Assembly: GCA_001800075.1 (NCBI GenBank)
Contig: MGUR01000006.1
Span: 47,263-60,149 of the forward strand
DNA from: Elusimicrobia bacterium RIFCSPLOWO2_01_FULL_59_12
Lineage (GTDB): Bacteria; Elusimicrobiota; Elusimicrobia; 2-01-FULL-59-12
Reading direction: 5' to 3'
Length of the DNA stretch: 12,887 nucleotides
Positions 1 to 6,732 of this stretch are shown one piece after another; the first letter of the stretch is position 1, and every line of letters starts with the position of its first letter. The notes under the pieces were generated by a model. That model did no database searches. It was not told the origin of the DNA and saw only the letters and a list, made by a program, of their open reading frames with translations. A program made the position numbers and the translations under genes.

Positions 1-1
1 C

Positions 2-580
2 TTCATGCTCGTGGACAACGTTTGGACGCGGCTGGCCGCGCTGCTCCTCTTTACCGCGGCCAGCATTACCGATTGGTATGACGGGCGGGTCGCTCGCCGC
101 ACGGGCACCGTGACGGTGGTGGGAACATTTCTGGATCCGCTGGTGGACAAGATGCTGATTGCGGCCGCGCTGGTCGGGTTTGTGGGCATGCCTGAACTGC
201 ACATCCCCGCATGGATGGTGGTCCTGATCATCAGCCGGGAGTTTCTGATCACCGGCCTGCGGAGCTTGGCCGCCGCCCGCGGCGTTGTGCTGGGCGCGGA
301 GCGCGCAGGCAAATTCAAGACCACCTCTCAGATCACCGCGATCATTGTTATTTTGGGGGTTCTCATTTTGAACTCCGCCCTGGAGCGTTGGCCGGTTCTG
401 CTGGGCGCGGGGTGGCAGGATGACACGGCTGCACAAGTTTTGGAGAGGATGCCTTACTGGCTGGTGTTTTGGGTTGCCATCACGACGATTGTTTCCGGAT
501 ATTTTTATATCCAGAACCATATGGATCTGCTGAAAAAAGAATTCTCAATGCGCAACAGCCAACCGGGCAGGCAACGATGA
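2..580 (+). CDS. pgsA: CDP-diacylglycerol-glycerol-3-phosphate 3-phosphatidyltransferase, 5' end outside window
   Basis: Makes phosphatidylglycerophosphate from CDP-diacylglycerol and sn-glycerol-3-phosphate at the inner membrane, the first committed step to phosphatidylglycerol. The CDP-alcohol phosphatidyltransferase signature is complete: TDWYDG, then AR eight residues before a Gly, then two further Asp (FLDPLVDK), matching DGxxAR-x8-GxxxDxxxD. Later family blocks are also visible: SREFLITGLRSLAAARG and GKFKTTSQ. Hydrophobic helices surround these motifs and the C-terminus is Lys/Arg-rich. The reading frame is open to the left edge. Compared with the E. coli enzyme, in which TDW lies near residue 45, about 20-25 N-terminal residues are missing, so the true start lies upstream and the ATG at 5 is internal. 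The stop overlaps the next start as ATGA (577-580), implying translational coupling to pgpA, which acts on this enzyme's product. Confidence 0.93.
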   Translation, partial: FMLVDNVWTRLAALLLFTAASITDWYDGRVARRTGTVTVVGTFLDPLVDKMLIAAALVGFVGMPELHIPAWMVVLIISREFLITGLRSLAAARGVVLGAERAGKFKTTSQITAIIVILGVLILNSALERWPVLLGAGWQDDTAAQVLERMPYWLVFWVAITTIVSGYFYIQNHMDLLKKEFSMRNSQPGRQR

Positions 581-1065
581 CGGACACCCTTCAAAAATAC
601 GCGATCCTGGGATTGGCCTCTGGGTGTTTCTTGAGCTACGTTCCAGCCTGGCTTCTGCGCCGCCGGCGCTACACCGGAGCAGGTCTTGTGGGAAGCCTGT
701 GGGGTGTCGCTCTGCTGAGCTGGCTGCCTCTGGATCCCGCCCGCGCGGCGGCCGTGTGGGTGGGTCTGTTGGCGATCGGGGTCGTGGCGGGGGACCTGGC
801 CGAAGAGTTTCTGGGCAAGGACGACCCTCGCATCGTGATCGACGAGTGGATCGGCCTGTGGGCGGCGCTCTTGTTTCAGCCGCGCACGCCCGCGGTGATT
901 GTTTCGGCGTTTGTGCTGTTTCGCATACTGGATGTTTACAAACCCGGCTGGATTCGCAGGGCCGCCGGCTTGCCCGGCGGTTGGGGAGTGGTGATGGATG
1001 ATGTCCTGGCGGGTGTCGCGGCCAACGGCCTGGTGTATCTGGGCCGAGTGATTATTTCTATTTGA
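577..1065 (+). CDS. pgpA: Phosphatidylglycerophosphatase A
   Basis: Removes the phosphate from phosphatidylglycerophosphate to give phosphatidylglycerol, directly after PgsA in the pathway. The 162-residue product has the usual PgpA length. Family blocks appear in order: a Gly-rich segment near residues 34-43 (TGAGLVGSLWG), the acidic block KDDPRIVIDEWIG at 81-93, FRILDVYKP at 115-123 and GGWGVVMDDVLAG at 134-146. The Asp/Glu residues of these blocks are those expected at the metal-dependent phosphatase site. Several hydrophobic segments indicate an integral membrane protein. The ATG at 577 overlaps the pgsA stop by four bases, and it gives the family-typical N-terminus, so translation is probably coupled. 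The symbol rests on the motifs and on the position beside pgsA. Confidence 0.93.
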   Translation: MTDTLQKYAILGLASGCFLSYVPAWLLRRRRYTGAGLVGSLWGVALLSWLPLDPARAAAVWVGLLAIGVVAGDLAEEFLGKDDPRIVIDEWIGLWAALLFQPRTPAVIVSAFVLFRILDVYKPGWIRRAAGLPGGWGVVMDDVLAGVAANGLVYLGRVIISI

Positions 1066-1112
1066 AATCCTTTCCTTATTGCGGGGCCCTATTTCTTCTG
1101 GAGCTGCTCGTG

Positions 1113-3254
1113 ATGTCCTCCTCTGCCGCCGCTAAACCAAACCGACTCCTCAACGAGAAAAGCCCGTATCTCCTTCAGCATGCGTATAACCCCGTCGACT
1201 GGTACCCCTGGGGACCCGCCGCCTTCGAGAAAGCACGAAGAGAAGATAAACCCATCCTGGTTTCGATCGGCTACTCCACCTGCCATTGGTGCCACGTGAT
1301 GGAGCGGGAGTCGTACGAGAATCCCGAGATGGCCACGCTGATGAATACCTACCTGGTCAACGTCAAGGTGGACCGCGAGGAGCGGCCCGACGTCGATAAG
1401 ATCTACATGATGGCGGTGCAGTCGATGACCGGCTCGGGCGGTTGGCCGCTGAATGCGTTTCTCACGCCGGAGTTAAAGCCATTCTTCGGAGGGACGTATT
1501 TTCCGCCGGCGGCGAAGTGGGGGCATCCGGGATGGGGGGACATCGTCACGCAGATCGGAAAATCTTGGAAGGACCCGGAAGAGCGCAAGAAAATGCTCGA
1601 AACGGGGAGCCACATCACGGACGCCTTGAAGCAGTACGCCTCGTCAGCCGACTTGTCCGCCGAAGCCTTGGCGAAGGCGGAAGGAAAGCCGGAGTGGCTG
1701 GACCAGGGATTCAAAGCGTTCAAAAGCGCTTACGACGCCTCCCGCGGTGGTTTCGGCGGGGCCCCGAAATTCCCGATGCCGGTAAATCATTTCTTTTTAT
1801 TGAGATATGGCGCGCGCGTAAAGAACCGGGAAGCCAACGACATGACCTTGCACACTCTCCGCGAGATGTCAAAGGGAGGGATCTGCGACTCCATCGGCGG
1901 CGGCTTCGCGCGCTACTCCACGGATGCGAACTGGCACATCCCCCACTTTGAGAAGATGCTCTATGACAACGCCCAACTGACCGCGAATTATCTGGAGGCC
2001 TACCAGCTCAGCAAGGACCCGGAGTTCGCACGCGTGGCGCGGGAGACGTTGGATTACATCGCGCGCGACATGACGTCACCGGATGGTGGATTCTATTCAG
2101 CCGAAGATGCGGATTCTCTTCCCTCCAAGGATGCGAAAGAAAAAGTAGAAGGGGCGTTTTACGTATGGGAAAGGAAAGAGATCATCGATCATCTGGGACC
2201 GAAGGCGGGACCGGCGTTCTGTTTCCGCTACGGTGTTCGCGATACCGGAAACGCCGCACAGGACCCGCATGGCGAGTTTAAGAATAAGAACATCCTTTAC
2301 GCTGCCCACTCGATCCCGGAGACGGCCCGGGAGTTCAAGCTCAGCGAAGACGAGACGGTGAAGCAGTTTGAGGGAGCAAAGAAAGTTCTTTTTGAAGTCC
2401 GGACTAAACGCCCCCGGCCGCACCTGGACGACAAGATTCTCTCCGCGTGGAACGGGCTGATGGTCTCGGCGTACGCGAAGGCCTATCAGGTGTTGGGCGA
2501 GGAAAAGGATTTAAAGGCGGCCCAAAAGGCCGCGCAGTTTATAAGGAATAACCTTTACGATTCGGGAAAGAAACTCCTCTACCGCAACTGGCGGGAGGGC
2601 CAGCACGGCGCGCCAGGGATCTCAGACGACTACGCTTTCACAGCGCAGGGGCTGCTGGATCTTTATGAAGCGGATTTCGATCCGGCCTGGCTGGAATGGG
2701 CGATCGAATTGCAAGACGCGATGAACAACCGGTTTTATGACAGGGATCATGGCGGATTTTATATGACAGCGGTCGACCAGGACCCGCACCTGCTGGTCCG
2801 GATCAAAGAGGACCAGGATAACGTGGAACCCGCGAGTTCATCGGTGGCCGCGCTCAACCTACTAAGGCTTTGGCAGTTTACGGGGCATGAGAAATACAAG
2901 GACATCGCCACCAAAACGCTTCAGGCGTTCGGCGGCACACTCAAAGAAAGCCCGCGCGCGATGCCATACATGCTGGCCGCGCTGGACTTTTCTCTGACCG
3001 CACCGCGCCAGGTGGTGATCGTGGGAAAGGACGGTGCTCCAGACACGAACGCCCTTTTAAAAGTCCTCCATAACCACTACAGCCCTGTTAAAGTCGTTAT
3101 GCTTGGTGGTCAGACAGGGCTGTCAAAAGCGTCTTCCTATATGAGGGATATGCGGCCCCTGGACGGCAAAGCTACCGTCTACCTTTGCGAAAACCACGTC
3201 TGCAAAAAGCCTACCAACGACCCCAAAGTATTCGAGAAACAATTGATGCGCTAG
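1113..3254 (+). CDS. DUF255 / YyaL-type thioredoxin-fold protein with alpha/alpha-barrel (SPATA20-like)
   Basis: Conserved family of unsettled function: an N-terminal thioredoxin-like domain fused to an alpha/alpha six-barrel resembling sugar epimerases and glycosidases. From the ATG at 1113 the N-terminal hallmarks are PNRLLNEKSPYLLQHA, NPVDWYPWG and the CxxC block STCHWCHVMERESYE, followed by VKVDREERPDVD and GGWPLNAFLTP. The barrel contains GGFGGAPKFP, HFEKMLYDNAQL, the acidic EDADS, LSAWNGLM and, near the end, CENHVCKKP. From this start the protein is 713 residues, full length for the family. The start is ambiguous. The ATG has a GGAG at 1100-1103, nine bases upstream. A TTG at 1062, overlapping the pgpA stop as TTGA, would add 17 residues and make a possible export signal ending SSAAA. 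The gene probably belongs to the pgsA-pgpA transcript. No terminator is evident after it. Confidence 0.9.
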   Translation: MSSSAAAKPNRLLNEKSPYLLQHAYNPVDWYPWGPAAFEKARREDKPILVSIGYSTCHWCHVMERESYENPEMATLMNTYLVNVKVDREERPDVDKIYMMAVQSMTGSGGWPLNAFLTPELKPFFGGTYFPPAAKWGHPGWGDIVTQIGKSWKDPEERKKMLETGSHITDALKQYASSADLSAEALAKAEGKPEWLDQGFKAFKSAYDASRGGFGGAPKFPMPVNHFFLLRYGARVKNREANDMTLHTLREMSKGGICDSIGGGFARYSTDANWHIPHFEKMLYDNAQLTANYLEAYQLSKDPEFARVARETLDYIARDMTSPDGGFYSAEDADSLPSKDAKEKVEGAFYVWERKEIIDHLGPKAGPAFCFRYGVRDTGNAAQDPHGEFKNKNILYAAHSIPETAREFKLSEDETVKQFEGAKKVLFEVRTKRPRPHLDDKILSAWNGLMVSAYAKAYQVLGEEKDLKAAQKAAQFIRNNLYDSGKKLLYRNWREGQHGAPGISDDYAFTAQGLLDLYEADFDPAWLEWAIELQDAMNNRFYDRDHGGFYMTAVDQDPHLLVRIKEDQDNVEPASSSVAALNLLRLWQFTGHEKYKDIATKTLQAFGGTLKESPRAMPYMLAALDFSLTAPRQVVIVGKDGAPDTNALLKVLHNHYSPVKVVMLGGQTGLSKASSYMRDMRPLDGKATVYLCENHVCKKPTNDPKVFEKQLMR

Positions 3255-3564
3255 CACGGACCCCGAACGATTCGCACCGCAACGCTGCGCTCCTTGCTTC
3301 CAGCCGGGTTCCGCGTCAGAGCAAAATCTCTTCAAAACTCGCAGTGATAATCCTCTTCTCAGCCGCTCCCTTAACTCGCCGCGTTGACCCCAAGTGTCCG
3401 GCACCTGTGTCCCAGAGCTCAAACGTAGGCCATTTGCTGCATCCTTCCCACCAGATAAAATAAATCTGAATAATTGCCCCTCGAAGCGGGTCTAATATGG
3501 TGAAGCCAGTCAAGGGCGCAGGCCGCGATGATTCGCAGGATGTTTTTTCACGACGTGTCACTTG
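3255..3564. other. Gene-poor stretch between the YyaL-type gene and the IS110 element
   Basis: About 300 bases with no credible gene: open frames on either strand are short and show no recognisable motif. No hairpin with a T-run follows the upstream stop codon. A T-run (3542-3548) precedes the odd palindrome CACGACGTG at about 3549-3557, which is the wrong order for a + strand terminator. The only repeat-like element noted is around GTGTCCGGCACCTGTGTCC (3394-3412). Base composition looks lower in GC near 3455-3480 than in the flanking genes. The stretch may hold mobile-element debris or the former intergenic region into which the IS inserted. Confidence 0.5.
3394..3413. repeat. Short palindrome-like motif GTGTCCGGCAC with repeated GTGTCC
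   Basis: GTGTCCGGCAC folds on itself around CCGG (GTG and CC pair with GG and CAC, one T unpaired), and GTGTCC recurs eight bases later. Similar 'tgtccggcac' motifs are, from memory, common in intergenic dispersed repeats of several bacterial phyla, often near IS200-like transposases. Only one copy is present here, so repeat status is inferred and not shown. Confidence 0.25.
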
Positions 3565-3596
3565 AAGAGCCTATATCCCCCGGAGCAAGGAAAATG

Positions 3597-3791
3597 ACGA
3601 CGGTATACCACCCTAATATGCGCGGATTAGTCGCCGCAGGCGACCAGAGCCGCATGATAGTGTTTCGTCGGGAGCTGCCTCGATCTAAGAACGTGCGTGA
3701 TGGTTTATCCATTGCACAAGACCCACTCGAGGGTTCTCCGTACCGCAGCCTCACTCCGGGGGTAAAGACTCTCCAAGGACCTTCTCCTGCC
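3597..3791 (-). ncRNA. Candidate IS110 bridge-RNA region downstream of the transposase
   Basis: This non-coding stretch beyond the transposase stop holds several local dyads: ACCC/GGGT (3721-3724 with 3731-3734), a two-part stem GTGC/GCAC plus ATGG/CCAT with an asymmetric internal loop (3693-3717), a perfect six-pair hairpin GTCGCC/GGCGAC (3630-3644) and the palindrome GGTATACC (3602-3609). IS110-family elements carry a structured bridge RNA beside the recombinase gene, downstream in the IS1111 group and upstream in the IS110 group. Subgroup could not be settled by eye, so this is one of two candidate locations. RNA ends and loop assignments are unknown. Confidence 0.3.
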
Positions 3792-4907
3792 TTAAGCCGT
3801 TGTGGGAATGGGAGGGAAGCGCCAGCTGATCGCCCAGACAAACCCGGCCAATTCCCGCGCACAAGCCACGACCGTCACCGACGGCCGTTTTCCTCGATGG
3901 ATCAAACGCCAATACTTCCGGTAGAGCCGCCGCTGTGCTTTGTAGGCGGTCCGGCGAATCTCCAACGGACAGCCTTTCCGGCGCTCGGCCAGGGTGTGAC
4001 CGATCTTGACCGAAGGCAATCGGGCGTGCCAGGCCGCCTCCACCAAGATTCTCCTCACATGCGCATTGCCGACTTTGGTGATCGCTCCGCGGACCACCCG
4101 TTGACCCGAAGAATACTCGGAGGTGACCAACCCCGTGTAGGCCATGAAAGACGGCGCCCTCTGAAAACGCTCGAAGTCCTGGATTTCAGCCGCCAACGTC
4201 ATGGCACTCAAGGTGTCGATCCCCTTCAGACAACGCAGGTATCTCACCGGCACCTGATACATCGGCTGCTGGGCCAGATCGTCAACTCGATCATCCAGTT
4301 CCGCCAGACGCTCATCAGCCTCATCCACATGCCGCACATAGGCATCGAACGCCTGCTGAAGGGCGGTCCATTCAAACCGCTGGGTCCGAAGCCATTCCCG
4401 GTAGGTCGCTCCCCAGGATTTGGTCTCTCGATAGATCCGTCGCTGCCGAAGCAGGAACTTGCCCAAACGGTGACGGGCCCGCAGGCGATCCCCCAGCGCA
4501 TCTTCCCGGGCCCGGACCAAGTCTCGAACGGATTCCTCTTCTCGCGTGGGGATGCGGATAATCGTCAGCTCGCCTGCCCGAAACCAGCGGGCCAGTTTCT
4601 CTGCGTCCCGACGGTCGGCCTTCACCTTGTCCCCCGGGCGTCTCGGTGTGAGCGCCGGAGCGATCGCCTCACAGACATACCTCAACTGTGTGATTTGCCG
4701 CTGCAGGGGGTAGCCGCAAGGGCCCGCTTCGTAACAGAAGACAGGCTTTCCTTGGGCCGCCAGGCGGCGCACCAGTTTCTCAATGTTCTCCAGCATATTA
4801 TCGATCATCTGTCGTTCGCTCACCTGCTCGATCCCGGGGTAGAGCACCGCCACCGCGATCGTTTTCTTGCGAACATCCAGTCCTACGACAATGTTATTGT
4901 TATTCAT
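3792..4907 (-). CDS. IS110-family transposase (DEDD recombinase)
   Basis: Site-specific DNA recombinase that excises and inserts the element. The 371-residue product has the two IS110 domains. The N-terminal RuvC-like DEDD domain shows D11 in VVGLDVRKKT, E60 in CYEAGPCGYPLQ, and D98 and D101 in KADRRDAEKLARW. The C-terminal Transposase_20 domain shows LKGIDTLSAMTLAAEI, FMAYTGLVTSEYSSG with the candidate catalytic serine at 266/267, then ITKVGNAHVRRILVEAAW. A charged helical segment near residues 194-212 links the two. The ATG at 4907 was chosen because GGAGG (complement of 4917-4921) lies nine bases upstream. The frame stays open for 28 more codons upstream, but those lie in a hairpin-forming leader. 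There is no frameshift or internal stop. Family literature implies guidance by an RNA encoded beside the gene. Confidence 0.93.
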   Translation of the reverse strand: MNNNNIVVGLDVRKKTIAVAVLYPGIEQVSERQMIDNMLENIEKLVRRLAAQGKPVFCYEAGPCGYPLQRQITQLRYVCEAIAPALTPRRPGDKVKADRRDAEKLARWFRAGELTIIRIPTREEESVRDLVRAREDALGDRLRARHRLGKFLLRQRRIYRETKSWGATYREWLRTQRFEWTALQQAFDAYVRHVDEADERLAELDDRVDDLAQQPMYQVPVRYLRCLKGIDTLSAMTLAAEIQDFERFQRAPSFMAYTGLVTSEYSSGQRVVRGAITKVGNAHVRRILVEAAWHARLPSVKIGHTLAERRKGCPLEIRRTAYKAQRRLYRKYWRLIHRGKRPSVTVVACARELAGFVWAISWRFPPIPTTA

Positions 4908-4985
4908 AAGCCAGCGCCTCCGTATGTGGATAGGTTCCGTTTCGTGCGGGACAACCCGCGTCATTCTACGGATGTGCGCTGGCTT
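4908..4985 (-). promoter_or_regulatory. Leader hairpin burying the transposase ribosome binding site
   Basis: AAGCCAGCGC at 4908-4917 is perfectly complementary to GCGCTGGCTT at 4976-4985. A second five-pair segment, CCGTA (4920-4924) with TACGG (4967-4971), continues the stem across a small internal loop, and an inner hairpin GCGGG/CCCGC lies at 4946-4959. In a minus-strand transcript the 3' arm of the stem contains part of the GGAGG ribosome binding site and ends directly before the ATG at 4907. Folding should therefore block initiation. This could silence transposase on read-through transcripts, or the structure could be part of a bridge RNA. The pairing is seen; the function is inferred. 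Confidence 0.5.
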
Positions 4986-5013
4986 CTCCATGCTATCTAA
5001 CTATCAGGGGGGC

Positions 5014-5069
5014 TCTCACGGAGGTCTTGACACCTATACGCATGTATGATACGGTGTCTCTGCGTGAGA
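5014..5069. repeat. Nested inverted repeat between the IS and the lipoprotein operon
   Basis: TCTCACG (5014-5020) pairs with CGTGAGA (5063-5069) and, inside it, GACACC (5029-5034) pairs with GGTGTC (5053-5058). The core ATAC/GTAT (5036-5039 with 5044-5047) closes on a four-base loop. Together these form a long interrupted stem. There is no T-run on either side, so it is not a typical terminator. It could be an operator for the downstream operon, an end structure or RNA segment of the IS110 element, or a chance relic. Confidence 0.45.
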
Positions 5070-5084
5070 CGAGATTGCCTTAAA

Positions 5085-5113
5085 TTGACTTGGAATTATC
5101 AAACTGGTAGACT
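5085..5113 (+). promoter_or_regulatory. Probable sigma70 promoter of the lipoprotein operon
   Basis: TTGACT at 5085-5090 and TAGACT at 5108-5113 are separated by exactly 17 bases, matching TTGACA at five of six positions and TATAAT at four of six. The site ends 30 bases before the ATG of the first lipoprotein gene, leaving a short leader that includes an AGGGGG ribosome binding site (5132-5137). It is the clearest promoter-like sequence in the window. Confidence 0.55.
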
Positions 5114-5143
5114 CCCTTGCCGATCTATTTCAGGGGGAAAACT

Positions 5144-5590
5144 ATGAATCATAGGCTGTGGATGAGTAGCTGTTTGTGTCTTTTATTCCTGGCCGGGTGC
5201 GGCGACAACCGCTCGTATGTGAAGGGCGGCGAGATCCGGAAGACGATCGAGCAGGATGCCGTTAAATCCAAGTACATTGAGACCATCGGCATCGGGGCGG
5301 CGGATTCGACCTTGAACAACAACACCCAGCGCCGCGCCACCTCCCGCGACGCCGCCATCGTCCAAGCCCAGTATGAAATGCTGTCCATCGTGAAGGGGAT
5401 TGAAGTCGAAGGCGGCATCACCGTTCAGAAAGCCCTTGAAACAGACTCCCGGCTGGAAACCAAGATTAAAGAAACCATCCGGGGCGCGGAAGTGGTCAAA
5501 ACGGAGTGGACAAGCGACGACGGCTGCGTGGTGACGCTTCGGCTCGACCGGAAACGCCTGGAAACGCAGATGGGCGTTAAATTCAAATAA
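5144..5590 (+). CDS. LPP20-like lipoprotein
   Basis: Small lipoprotein of 148 residues, first gene of the four-lipoprotein operon. The signal peptide ends in the lipobox LAGC with lipidation at C19. The next residue is Gly, so by the E. coli +2 rule it would go to the outer membrane. The mature part has an LPP20-family outline: a GIGAAD strand, then a helix with RRATSRDAAIVQAQYEML, then IVKGIEVEG, a linker with TKIKETIRGAEVV, and a terminal strand CVVTLRLDRKRLE. LPP20 itself is a Helicobacter lipoprotein of uncertain role. The ATG at 5144 was chosen for its AGGGGG ribosome binding site and because it gives a clean signal peptide. The stop TAA overlaps the next ATG by one base (TAATG). The family call is from recognition of the fold outline only. 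Confidence 0.75.
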   Translation: MNHRLWMSSCLCLLFLAGCGDNRSYVKGGEIRKTIEQDAVKSKYIETIGIGAADSTLNNNTQRRATSRDAAIVQAQYEMLSIVKGIEVEGGITVQKALETDSRLETKIKETIRGAEVVKTEWTSDDGCVVTLRLDRKRLETQMGVKFK

Positions 5591-6726
5591 TGCATAAAAA
5601 ATACCTTTCGCTTCTCCTGCCTCTCGCGCTCCTGGCCGCGGGCTGTTCCGGGTCACGCTCGCGCCTTCAGAAAGCCGCCGGGCCCTCCGATGAAATCGTG
5701 GAGGCGGAAGGCATGGCGCCTTACAACGCCGCGGATGTGCCCGGTTCACGCGCCGCCGCCCTGGCCGCGGCCCAGCGGAACGCGGTCGAGCTGGTGGTGG
5801 GCGTGTATGTCACCGGGAAGACCCGCGTGGAGAAAGCGGTCGCCATCGAAAACCGCATCCTAGCCCATGTTCAGGGGTACGTCAAACGGTATCAGGTCTT
5901 AAGCGAGGGGAAAAACGGAAATGTGTACAAGGTCCGCATCCGCGCCCTGGTATCCACCGAGAAACTCCATGACGATCTGGATTCGCTGGGCCTCCTGCGT
6001 GAGCCGGCCCTAGGCAACCCGCGAGTGGCCATTGTGGTGCACGAATGGATTGGAGAGAAACAAATTTCTAACGGAGAGGCGACGCGAACCCTGATGCAGG
6101 GGCTCATCGACAAAGGGTTCCAGGTGGTGACGCTGCCCTCCTCGATCCAGCGCGAAAACGACCCGGTGGAAATTGCCCGTACCTTGAACCGCGGGCAGGC
6201 CGAATTGGTCGTGGCGGGTTTGGCGCGAGCCCAGTCCCTTGGCTATGAAAAGAAATTAGGCGGCATGTCTTCCTACCGGGCGGCGATCAACATCCGGGTG
6301 ATCGAAGTGGGATCGGGACAGGTGCTCTCGACGGTGTCTCAAGTGGCCAGCGGGATGGAGGGGACTCCGGAAATCGCGGGAGGAAAAGCTTTGGGGAAAG
6401 CGGCGGAACTGGCGGTCGTGGATCTGGCCTCGCTTCCGGAGCAGCTTTCAAAGCGCTCGCTGGTCACGATGAAGATCACTGGCTTGACGTCGTTTGAAAA
6501 ATTGTCCGAAGTGCTCACTGCTTTATCCGCCCTGTCGGGCGTCAAAGATGTTTTTATGCGCTCCTTTAATCAATCGGGCGGCGAAGCCCATCTGGAGTTT
6601 CACATCGACGGCATCAGCTCGCAGGAAGTGGCCGGCCAGATTGTCAAAACGGGCGGCACAGGATGGTCGATTTACCAAGTGGAAGGACGCACTATTCAGC
6701 TTTCCGCATCGCCTGCCGGGCGGTAG
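5590..6726 (+). CDS. FlgT-like lipoprotein: LPP20-type N domain, CsgG/TolB-N-like middle, C-terminal domain
   Basis: Lipoprotein of 378 residues with lipobox LAAGC (C19, followed by Ser: outer-membrane type). Three regions can be seen. Residues ~34-126 resemble the preceding protein and the FlgT N domain: VEAEGMAPY, a helix with SRAAALAAAQRNAVELVVG, then VYVTGKTRVE, VQGYVKRYQV and VYKVRIRALV. Residues ~143-285 form an alpha/beta unit like CsgG: PRVAIVV, LMQGLIDKGFQVV, AELVVAGLA and INIRVIEVGSGQVLSTVS. Residues ~290-375 make a further small domain (MKITGLTSFEKLSEVL, LSGVKDVFMRSF, AHLEFHIDG). FlgT is a periplasmic flagellar-ring protein, but no flagellar gene is nearby, so an envelope assembly or scaffolding role is inferred. 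Translation is probably coupled to the gene before, since only a weak ribosome binding site is present. Confidence 0.72.
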   Translation: MHKKYLSLLLPLALLAAGCSGSRSRLQKAAGPSDEIVEAEGMAPYNAADVPGSRAAALAAAQRNAVELVVGVYVTGKTRVEKAVAIENRILAHVQGYVKRYQVLSEGKNGNVYKVRIRALVSTEKLHDDLDSLGLLREPALGNPRVAIVVHEWIGEKQISNGEATRTLMQGLIDKGFQVVTLPSSIQRENDPVEIARTLNRGQAELVVAGLARAQSLGYEKKLGGMSSYRAAINIRVIEVGSGQVLSTVSQVASGMEGTPEIAGGKALGKAAELAVVDLASLPEQLSKRSLVTMKITGLTSFEKLSEVLTALSALSGVKDVFMRSFNQSGGEAHLEFHIDGISSQEVAGQIVKTGGTGWSIYQVEGRTIQLSASPAGR

Positions 6727-6732
6727 CCAGCT

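Larger units (their letters stand above)
3565..5000 (-). mobile_element. IS110-family insertion sequence (ends estimated)
   Basis: A complete IS110-type transposase gene on the minus strand is flanked by non-coding, dyad-rich DNA on both sides: roughly 225 bases beyond its stop and about 90 before its start. IS110-family elements usually lack clear terminal inverted repeats and target duplications, and none were found here, so both ends are estimates. The only hint at the ends is a loosely similar string on the minus strand: GGGGG followed by GGCTCT near 3566-3580 and, in + orientation, a G-run followed by GGCTCT near 5006-5016. The element sits between the YyaL-type gene and the lipoprotein operon and interrupts no recognisable gene. 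With an intact coding frame it may still be active. Confidence 0.75.

Noticed and set aside
3528..5000. Long open frame on the + strand (490 codons) across the transposase
   Set aside because: It lies antisense to a transposase with full IS110 motifs and its product is Pro/Arg/His-rich with no recognisable domain, typical of a GC-driven shadow frame.
5027..5050. TTGACA followed by TATGAT as a + strand promoter
   Set aside because: The spacer is only 12 bases, too short for sigma70. The boxes at 5085 and 5108 with 17-base spacing are a better promoter.
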